From assembly GCA_019113025.1 (NCBI GenBank), contig DXIF01000244.1, positions 1 through 33,889 of the forward strand: a DNA stretch of 33,889 nucleotides, given 5' to 3'. Positions 24,850 to 31,656 of the stretch are shown piece by piece. Under the pieces are notes generated by a model. That model searched no databases, was not told the DNA's origin, and was given only the letters and a program-made list of their open reading frames with translations. How positions within the stretch are numbered: the stretch's first letter is position 1; every line of letters begins with the position of its first letter. Source of the stretch: Candidatus Anaerobiospirillum stercoravium. Its GTDB lineage: Bacteria; Pseudomonadota; Gammaproteobacteria; Enterobacterales; Succinivibrionaceae. Made by a program: the position numbers and the translations under genes.

Positions 24850-26502
24850 CTAGGAATCAGACTCGGGCGCAGACGCATCTTTGCTTGCGGCCACGCTGCG
24901 GCGCCGCCGAGGCACCTTGACCACGGTGAGCTCAACCGAGCTCGGCTCAGGCTTTGACTCTTCAGTTACGTTTTTGCGCGGCGTGCTCTTGGTGCCACGC
25001 GGGCGAACAGCGCGCTTAGGCTTAACCTCAGGCTCATCGGCCTGTTCTTGCAGCTGGGCATAGGCCTGATCGACCAAATCCGACTCTAAGGCCTTAAAGG
25101 CAGTGTTGACCTGATGCAGATACTCAAGGTAGTCGGCCGTAACCTGCTGCAAGGCATCGGATAATTCCTGCAAGCCCTTACGCGAGGTGCTCGGCAGCGC
25201 GTCGGCGTCCTCGGCCATGAGGGCATCGTCGCAGCGCAGCTCGACGTTTTCGGTGAGCTGACGCAGCTTCGAGAGGCTCTCTTGGAGCAGTAAGTTGAGC
25301 TGAATCAGCTGCTTGGCTTGCGCTACCGACGGCTCGGCCTTGACTAAGTTCTTAATCGAGGTGCGGGTATAGCTCTTACGCAGCTGCGCAAGATAGCTCT
25401 TGCTGTTGTGAATAAATAAAAAGAGCTCTTGATCTTGCTTGGAGCTGGCGGTCATGCCGTTGCTTTGTGACGCCGTGGCCTCACTCTTGGTGCTGCGCTT
25501 CTTACGTCCCACGCTAAGTTTAGACGCATTCCTGAGCTCGGCTTCTGCTTGCTGCGCCTCCTTTTGCTCCCGTTCGCGCTCATCTAAGGCGGCCCGGCCT
25601 TGCGGCGTGCGCATCACGATCTCATCGTTCTCATTGAAGAGTAAGCTGGAGCGCTTCTTAGTCGTAGGCTGCGGCAAGCTGCCCGGCGCAATAATGCTCT
25701 CCTTAGGCAGCGGCGCATGCTTTTGCGTCTGCGGGGGATTGGCCCAATCCTCCAGCGAGGCCCGCAAGCGCACCACGGCCTGCGACAAAATCTGACAGGT
25801 ACGCGACTCGGAGATGCCCTTGATCAAACCAATTTCACGCAAGTTCATCTCTTGGTCGTAGTAGAAGGTCAGGATTTCGCGCTCACGCTGGGGCAGCTGG
25901 GAGATGGCATGGGCCAGCGCCTTTTTAAATTGCGCGCCATTGATCGACTCAAAGAGCTTGTCATCGGGCATTTGCCCCACGATTTCGCTGAGCGGCTGAT
26001 CGCCGATCACATCGTCGGTCAGTCCCGTGTCTTCAATGCCCATCACCTGCGAGGTATTGCTATCAAGCAGCATCTGGTGATAGCGATTGATGTCGACTTT
26101 GAGATAGGCCGCAATCTCGGCGTCGGTCGCCGGGCGTCCCTTTTCGTGCGATAAGCGCAGCATGGCCTCGCGAATGGCGCGGGTGTTTTGGTGCACCGAG
26201 CGGGGCGTCCAGTCGCTTTGGCGCAATTGGTCGATAATGGCACCACGGATGCGAATCGAGGCATAGGTCTCAAAGGTCGCACCTTGCCCCTCTTTGTAAT
26301 TTTGCAGCGACTCAATCAGACCGATCATGCCTGATTGCACGAGATCGTTGACGTCAACCGAGGCAGGCAGACGGGCCTTAAGATGCATGGCCACTCGCTT
26401 TACCAGCGGCGCATACTTCACTACCAGCTCATTGCGATCAACCACATTTTGACCTTGGTAAGCTCTAGCGCCTTTTAACAAACTTTGACTCAAGTTGGCC
26501 AT
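24850..26502 (-). CDS. fliA: Flagellar sigma factor FliA (sigma-28) with long C-terminal extension
   Basis: FliA directs RNA polymerase to late flagellar, motor and chemotaxis promoters. Residues 1-253 are a complete sigma-28: region 2 (YAPLVKRVAMHLKARLP, DLVQSGMIGLIESLQNY, FETYASIRIRGAIIDQLR), region 3 (NTRAIREAMLRLSHEKGR) and region 4 (LPQREREILTFYYDQEMNLREIG, SESRTCQILSQAVVRLR). FliA is normally about 240 residues; this has 550. The extra 300 comprise a Glu/Lys-rich stretch, a helical part (about 355-490, with LFLFIHNSKSYLAQLRKSY and LIQLNLLLQESLSKLRQL) and a basic tail. No frame break is seen, so it is a true extension. ATG follows GTAGGAA. Confidence 0.95.
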   Translation of the reverse strand: MANLSQSLLKGARAYQGQNVVDRNELVVKYAPLVKRVAMHLKARLPASVDVNDLVQSGMIGLIESLQNYKEGQGATFETYASIRIRGAIIDQLRQSDWTPRSVHQNTRAIREAMLRLSHEKGRPATDAEIAAYLKVDINRYHQMLLDSNTSQVMGIEDTGLTDDVIGDQPLSEIVGQMPDDKLFESINGAQFKKALAHAISQLPQREREILTFYYDQEMNLREIGLIKGISESRTCQILSQAVVRLRASLEDWANPPQTQKHAPLPKESIIAPGSLPQPTTKKRSSLLFNENDEIVMRTPQGRAALDEREREQKEAQQAEAELRNASKLSVGRKKRSTKSEATASQSNGMTASSKQDQELFLFIHNSKSYLAQLRKSYTRTSIKNLVKAEPSVAQAKQLIQLNLLLQESLSKLRQLTENVELRCDDALMAEDADALPSTSRKGLQELSDALQQVTADYLEYLHQVNTAFKALESDLVDQAYAQLQEQADEPEVKPKRAVRPRGTKSTPRKNVTEESKPEPSSVELTVVKVPRRRRSVAASKDASAPESDS

Positions 26503-26672
26503 GTGCCGCGTTCCTACATCGACCTACGCCGCCGCCCTAAGCTTAAACGCTTAAGACTGCACGCACCCTCACCTCGTCTTGACTCTAAGAGCTGCCCGCA
26601 AGACGCGCCGCCTGGGCGTGCGCTGTTCACCTCTATTTGAGCCAAGTTTTTGGCAACAATCACACAATTTGT

Positions 26673-26687
26673 GCTAATAACATGCCA
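26673..26687 (-). promoter_or_regulatory. Possible sigma-54 promoter of fliA
   Basis: On the minus strand TGGCATGTTATTAGC has the GG-N10-GC spacing of a -24/-12 promoter about 170 bases before fliA. The -12 part (TTAGC) departs from TTGC. Sigma-54 control of flagellar genes is known in related clusters. Confidence 0.3.
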
Positions 26688-26885
26688 CGCGCGGCCGCCG
26701 CGCCCCAATTGACGTGATTTCAGCCTAAAATCAGGCCCCGGACACACCCAAAGCCCACCTAGTTTCGTCCCTCGGGGCCAAGCCACCTCAGCCCACACCA
26801 TGAGCCTTGCGCCCAGGTGAGAGCCCATTGGGCCCGTTTGGGGACGTATCCCACTTGGCCGCGCTCTGCTCGAACGCCGCCGGCT

Positions 26886-26990
26886 CAGCTGCGTTCTGGT
26901 CGGCTGCGTTCGGGGCGGCTGCGTTTGGGGCGGCTACATTTGGGCCGACCGCGTTTGGGGCAGCTACGTTCCGTTAAGCCGCGTTTTAGC
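26886..26990. repeat. 15-bp minisatellite, 6-7 copies
   Basis: Units related to CGGCTGCGTTTGGGG follow one another for about 100 bases (cggctgcgttcgggg, cggctgcgtttgggg, cggctacatttgggc, cgaccgcgtttgggg and others). The ORF over it translates to an LRSGR-type repeat, but it has no ribosome site and I do not call it a gene. Confidence 0.85.
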
Positions 26991-26998
26991 ACGCGCCC

Positions 26999-27027
26999 AA
27001 AAAAGCAAAGGGCCATAGAGCCCCTTT
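26999..27027 (-). terminator. Intrinsic terminator after flhG
   Basis: On the minus strand AAAGGGGC pairs with GCCCTTT (one bulge), followed by GCTTTTTT. It lies about 95 bases beyond the flhG stop codon. Confidence 0.75.
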
Positions 27028-27118
27028 ACTTTGTCCTTTGGTTCAGCCTCCCAACGCCTTCAGCGCGCGCTGCGTGTCGCTGGTGCGCTCCTAGGCCCTA
27101 GGTGGCGTTATGGGGCGC

Positions 27119-28141
27119 TTAGCTCCCCTTGCTTGACTCATCAAAGTCTGAGTCAATCAGCTTGCGCGAAGCCTCGATCTCCTGTTGGAGATCGAGCAGC
27201 TGTGCCTCAGACAGCACCGAGGTATCCATGCCCAAGATCTTGCCAATGGGCTGCGGCGGCGCATCAAAGCGCGACCCCAAGGCCCTATCAGAGGTGCCAT
27301 CACCTGAGTCCTCATAGCTGTCGGGACGAATTAAGTTCTCGACAAAGAACTCAAGATAGCCCCCCGGAATATCCGGAATCGGCCAATTGAGCACGCGGCG
27401 GGCAAAGCTCTTAAAGGCGCGCGCAGCTGGTGCTTGCGGGAAAGCATCGACCACGCAGGTGCGTTGGCGAATGGCTTTGCGCATATTGATATCAATCGGG
27501 ATGCAAGCGCACAGCTCTAAGGCGACGTCCAAGAACTTGTCGGTCAAGGTGACCAACTTCTTGAACATGAACTTGCCCTCTTCCAGGGAATGGACTTGGT
27601 TGGCAACGATCCGGAACTTCGTGACGCCATAATCGTTGGAGAGCACCTTCATCTGGGCGTAGGCATCAGCTACCGAGGTGGACTCATTGCACACCACCAT
27701 GATCACGTCTTGGGCGGCGCGGCAAAACGAGAGCACCATGTCCGAAATGCCCGCGGCGGTATCCACGATTAAGAAATCGATCGGCTCTTCAATGGTGGAA
27801 AAGGCGCGAATAAGGCCGGCGTGCTGATCGACGGAGAGGCCCGCCATTTCCTTTAAGCCCGAAGCGGCCGGAACAATGCGCAGACCTTGCGGGCCATCTT
27901 GGATAATCTCTTGGAGCGAGCACTCACCCTTGAGGACATGGGCTAAATTCTTGCGGACCTTTAAACCCAGCATCACGTCGATATTGGCAAGACCTAAGTC
28001 GGCATCAAACAGCATCACGTGCTTGCCCATCTGACATAAGGCTACGGCTAAGTTTAAAGAGACCGAGGACTTACCCACACCGCCCTTACCGCCGGTTACG
28101 GTGATGACCTTGACTCTTCTCCACTTAAAATTCGAAACCAT
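27119..28141 (-). CDS. flhG: Flagellar number regulator FlhG (FleN)
   Basis: FlhG/FleN is a MinD-like ATPase that limits flagellar number by acting on FlhF and on the master activator FleQ/FlrA. Visible are the Walker A GGKGGVGKS (residues 17-25), MLFDADLGLANIDVMLGL, VPAASGLKEMAGL and FLIVDTAAGISDMVLSF. The N-terminus is short and shows no clear DQAxxLR FlhF-activating motif, as in Pseudomonas FleN. A ~65-residue acidic tail, absent from most relatives, ends the protein (340 residues). It lies downstream of flhF across a 946-base spacer, whereas these genes are usually adjacent. Confidence 0.95.
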   Translation of the reverse strand: MVSNFKWRRVKVITVTGGKGGVGKSSVSLNLAVALCQMGKHVMLFDADLGLANIDVMLGLKVRKNLAHVLKGECSLQEIIQDGPQGLRIVPAASGLKEMAGLSVDQHAGLIRAFSTIEEPIDFLIVDTAAGISDMVLSFCRAAQDVIMVVCNESTSVADAYAQMKVLSNDYGVTKFRIVANQVHSLEEGKFMFKKLVTLTDKFLDVALELCACIPIDINMRKAIRQRTCVVDAFPQAPAARAFKSFARRVLNWPIPDIPGGYLEFFVENLIRPDSYEDSGDGTSDRALGSRFDAPPQPIGKILGMDTSVLSEAQLLDLQQEIEASRKLIDSDFDESSKGS

Positions 28142-29087
28142 ACTAGTCGTACCCTACCACCAAGCACCCTTACAAGTGCAACCCCTTGAGTGCAACCAAC
28201 AACGCTCTGACGACAAACCCATGTTCCAGAGCCAGTCATTGGCATGAGGGACAATAGCTTTACCACACATCCTCGGCCCAACTAGGTTCAGATCCCAAGT
28301 CAAGCCTCAATCTCTTACCTCAGCTTAGCTGCCCTCCGGCACATGTATCCCAGCTAAAACCTCGCGCATCCTGGGAGCTGAGAACCCAAAAATCTCTGAG
28401 CACCCGGCTCATCTTAAGTCCCAGCACGCACCTGTGATGCTCTGAGCCCCAACTTGCGGTTCTACCAAGCGCCCCGCAATTGCTGCTTAAAAGGGACAAG
28501 TGAGCTTCATCCATCAGTTCCAGTCAGCACACGTACCGTGTTTGTTATATCTATATCGGCGCCCACGGGCCGAAACTGATACAACATAGCATGAAAACGT
28601 TGGTTTTATCACAGAAAAGACGGCACGGCACACCCTAAGCCAGCTTAAGCAAACCTAGGCCCACTGCGCCCCAATCTGAGATCCGGCCACAGCCTGCAGC
28701 AATGGTGCAAACTTTAGACCGCATAGCCCGCGCGGCACATTACGCCGCGTTTGCTATATCTAGCTTGTATCTAGTTTGTACTTTCTCTCCCCTAGAACCG
28801 CCTGTAGCGGTCAAGGATGCCCCCTCTTTATGCAAATGACAAGCCGACTCAAAACTTTTCCCAGCGCTAATCCCCAACAAGCACCACACTGCTACCGTGC
28901 TGAGCTAATACTGTGCTGCTACCGTACTGCTACCTCGCGGCTCCCATGCGGCTAACGGACTTAGCCCGCGCCGCCAAGCGCGCTGCCATCAACGGCGCCA
29001 GCAAAGGCGCGAAGGCTGGGGCTCGGCCCGCGCGGGCTGAGCCCAGCTAAGCTAAGCTGAGCTTAGCTCAAGCAGCTGACCGCAGGC
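28142..29087. other. Spacer between flhF and flhG
   Basis: No gene is supported. It holds a sigma-28-like promoter, two copies of CGYGTTTGYTATATCTA (28537-28553 and 28746-28762), a duplicated 11-base unit TATCTAGCTTG/TATCTAGTTTG (28757-28778) and three CTGCTACC words (28889-28934). Two palindromes just after flhF (29020-29043, and AGCTAAG/CTTAGCT around 29045-29063) complete it. Confidence 0.5.
28553..28580 (-). promoter_or_regulatory. Candidate sigma-28 (FliA) promoter
   Basis: On the minus strand TCAGTTT, 12 bases, then GCCGATAT resembles the FliA consensus (TCAAG/TAAAGTTT, 11-12 bases, GCCGATAA). It is the only intergenic GCCGATA on the minus strand of the cluster that I found. It points toward flhG, about 400 bases away. 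Confidence 0.4.
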
Positions 29088-31031
29088 CTACAGGCCGCGG
29101 GGCAGCAGGCCCTGTGCCGCATCATCCTCCACTGCGGCGAGGGCGCGCCGTGCCAAACTGCTAGGGTTAGGGATATCGAGGTCTTCGGGGACACGCTGAC
29201 CATCAGTAATGTAGCTGATGGGCAGCTTCATCTCAATGCATAAGGACAAGGCATCACCGAGGTTTTGGCACTCATCGATCTTGGTTAAGATAAGCCCGGT
29301 TAAGCCCACCATCGCAAAATGCTCATAGGCGTGCTGGAGCACCTTGCGCTGGGTGGTGCACGGCAGCACTAAGTAGTGCTTAAGCTGCAAGCTCGCTTGC
29401 TGCTTGAGTTGGGTTAACTGCACGTTAAAGCGCTCGTCCTTAAAGCCTACGCCTGCGGTATCAACCAAGATCAAGCTCTTGTCGGAGAGGGTATAGAGCA
29501 GCTGCGGCAGCTCTGAGAGATTCTTAACTGCAAAGGTAGCGCAGCCCATGATGCGGCCGTAGGTTTTGATCTGCTCAACGGCGCCGATACGATAGTGATC
29601 GGCGGTGACAATGGCCACGCGTTGCGGGCCATAGCGCATCACAAAACGCGCGGCCAACTTGGCCAGCGTAGTCGTTTTACCGACACCGGCTGGACCAATC
29701 AAGGTAACAATACCGCCCTTGGACACGATATCATCATCACCTACCAAGATCGCGCGCTCTAATAAAGACACGATCTCGCGCCACGCATCGTTAAAGGAGA
29801 TCTCAGCGGACAAGCGGTTAACCAAGGAGTCCGCGACCTTGTCTGAAAAGCCTACGCTGTGCAACAGCTTAAAGACCATGGCCTTTACCGGCTCATTGCG
29901 GGAGCGATTGTCTTGCAGCAGGCCCGCCAGCTCAAATTGTAAGAGCTTACGGATGTTCTCAACCTCGGCGCGCATTTTCTCAAGATCTTGGCGCACCACG
30001 GTATCAGACTCAGCGCCGCGGTAAGAATCAATTCCGGCGCGACTGACGTACTCGTCCTTTTCTTGCTTAACCTTGGACTTAACAAAGAAATTCTTAAATT
30101 CCCGCTGCTGCGATAACGGCAGCGGCGGAGTATTAAAAAGATCGGCATCCTCATCTAACGATGGATCAATTCTAGATGGGCCTGCCTTCTTCATGGAATC
30201 GTTGGCCATATCCTCATTTCCATCATTGACAGGGTTAATAATACGGGGCGAAGCCAGGTCGCGCGCTGCGTCGCTGCCTAAATCGCGCTCGGAATTACGG
30301 GCGCGAACTAGGTCGCCGCCTTGCGCTGTCCCCGTGGGCACCGGGCGCTCGGGCATGATGTGCGCTGGGGTGAAATCAACCTCGGAGGCTGCGGCGACCT
30401 TGGCGCTGGGCACCGCTGCCGCCACGCCCAAGTGACGGCCTAATTCCTCTGGCGTGGGGGCGCTCTTGAGGGCACCTTGCCCCCGCCCCTGTTGCGTCTC
30501 AGGCAGCGCGCCTAAGCCTAAGGGACCGCCTAAGGGAGCACTGGGCTCTTTGTCGGTGTAAGCTGACGTTTTGTGCGCGGCGAGATTGGCGATATCGCCG
30601 CTGAGCTTAGCGCCCTGCTCATGGCTCATCGCATGCTGGCGCTCTAAAATCTCAATTAAGCTCTTGGCGTAGGCTTGGTTTTTGGTGGGCGCGGTATTGT
30701 TGCCAGCGCCGCCCCCGGCCGCGTTCCCGGCTGCACTGCCGGCGTCATTGCCTGAGGCAGTGGCTCTCGCGCCTGGGCCTTGGCCATAGGTAAGGGCAGC
30801 GGCACCCCGCGAGCCGGACAAATCGACTTGATCATCGCTCAGGGCCCGCCCACCCAAGGCTTGGCCTAAAGCCTGAGGCGTAAGGGGCACCTTGCTTTCG
30901 ATACCTGCCACGATCTCAACGCCGGCGGCTACACGCTTATTGGACATGATGATAGCGTCTTCGCCCAGCTCGTCTTTGACCATGGTCAGAGCTTCACGCA
31001 TGTCTTTAGCTACAAAGCGTTTTAACTTCAT
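29088..31031 (-). CDS. flhF: Flagellar placement GTPase FlhF
   Basis: FlhF is an SRP-type GTPase that marks the pole for flagellar assembly and recruits early parts such as FliF. The N-terminal B-domain start (MKLKRFVAKDMREALTMVKDELGEDAIIMSNKRV) is typical. The GTPase domain has LIGPAGVGKTTTLAKLAARF (about 448), VTADHYRIGAVEQIKTYGRI, LVDTAGVG and LTKIDE. The region between (about 50-330) is Gly/Ala/Pro-rich and enlarged, giving 647 residues against roughly 430-500 in Pseudomonas and Vibrio. The ATG follows AAAGGGCGGG. It lies downstream of flhA, separated by a terminator and a repeat-containing spacer. Confidence 0.96.
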   Translation of the reverse strand: MKLKRFVAKDMREALTMVKDELGEDAIIMSNKRVAAGVEIVAGIESKVPLTPQALGQALGGRALSDDQVDLSGSRGAAALTYGQGPGARATASGNDAGSAAGNAAGGGAGNNTAPTKNQAYAKSLIEILERQHAMSHEQGAKLSGDIANLAAHKTSAYTDKEPSAPLGGPLGLGALPETQQGRGQGALKSAPTPEELGRHLGVAAAVPSAKVAAASEVDFTPAHIMPERPVPTGTAQGGDLVRARNSERDLGSDAARDLASPRIINPVNDGNEDMANDSMKKAGPSRIDPSLDEDADLFNTPPLPLSQQREFKNFFVKSKVKQEKDEYVSRAGIDSYRGAESDTVVRQDLEKMRAEVENIRKLLQFELAGLLQDNRSRNEPVKAMVFKLLHSVGFSDKVADSLVNRLSAEISFNDAWREIVSLLERAILVGDDDIVSKGGIVTLIGPAGVGKTTTLAKLAARFVMRYGPQRVAIVTADHYRIGAVEQIKTYGRIMGCATFAVKNLSELPQLLYTLSDKSLILVDTAGVGFKDERFNVQLTQLKQQASLQLKHYLVLPCTTQRKVLQHAYEHFAMVGLTGLILTKIDECQNLGDALSLCIEMKLPISYITDGQRVPEDLDIPNPSSLARRALAAVEDDAAQGLLPRGL

Positions 31032-31135
31032 ACCCGCCCTTTCTCGACCCGACGCCCGAAAACCACCTATTACGGCGAGCCCTCCAGCGCCCTGTATCCA
31101 ACCAGCCCCAAGGTTCTGATCAACTCTGTGTTGTC

Positions 31136-31144
31136 ATTATCGCA
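31136..31144 (-). promoter_or_regulatory. Possible extended -10 promoter of flhF
   Basis: On the minus strand TGCGATAAT lies about 105 bases before the flhF start. No good -35 is seen, as with the other extended -10 candidates here. Confidence 0.35.
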
Positions 31145-31206
31145 AAAACAGTGCGCGCCCATCTCAGCGCAGAGCGCAGAGCGCCCCGCACCGCGGCAAT
31201 TTAGCG

Positions 31207-31271
31207 CGCCAAGCTAGCGCACCAAGCTGCCACACCGATCTACCGCACCAAGCAGCCACACCAAGCTGCCG
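31207..31271. repeat. 13-bp tandem repeat upstream of flhF
   Basis: Five consecutive 13-base units related to CACCAAGCTGCCA (cgccaagctagcg, caccaagctgcca, caccgatctaccg, caccaagcagcca, caccaagctgccg). Confidence 0.85.
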
Positions 31272-31546
31272 CGTCCAACGCTCAGCCCCGCGTCGCTGGG
31301 GCCGTGCTCATGCACGATGACTGACGCTATGCCTTAATTAAGCCTATGCCCCCAACGGCCTAGCTCACAACGCAATGAGGCAACACAAAGCAAATATGGT
31401 GCCCGGGCCTAGGTAGATGCTGCTGATAGATGCGGCGGCACTGGCGCCTAGCGCCCCGCCGCTTGCGGCATATGCTCGGGCGCAACAGCGCCCGCAGCTG
31501 CCGCTACGCTGCTAGCTTAGCGCAAATGAAGCGCGCGCAAAAGCAT

Positions 31547-31567
31547 AAAACCCTGCACAAGGCAGGG
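31547..31567 (-). terminator. Intrinsic terminator after flhA
   Basis: On the minus strand CCCTGC-CTTGT-GCAGGG is followed by TTTTATG, about 90-110 bases past the flhA stop codon. The CCCTGC/GCAGGG stem is the same as in the cheW terminator. Confidence 0.8.
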
Positions 31568-31656
31568 CTTTGCCCCAAAATCAGATCGGGCCCGCAAGTG
31601 CAAGGCAAGGCAGGGCCGGGGCACGGGCGCGCGGCCTGCCCGCCTGCATCCCGCGC

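Larger units (their letters stand above)
26503..27118. other. Spacer between flhG and fliA
   Basis: No gene is supported. From the flhG side it holds a terminator, a 15-bp minisatellite and a sigma-54-like sequence. An inverted repeat, CACAATTTGTG (26664-26674), overlaps the latter and could be an operator. Confidence 0.5.
31032..31656. other. Spacer between flhA and flhF
   Basis: No gene is supported. It contains the flhA terminator, a 13-bp repeat array and a candidate flhF promoter. TTAATTAA (31333-31340) echoes the motA-motB repeat core. Confidence 0.5.

Noticed and set aside
26817-27101. ORF with LRSGR-like peptide repeats considered as a repeat protein.
   Set aside because: It is created by a 15-base minisatellite in frame, has no ribosome site, and runs across the flhG terminator.
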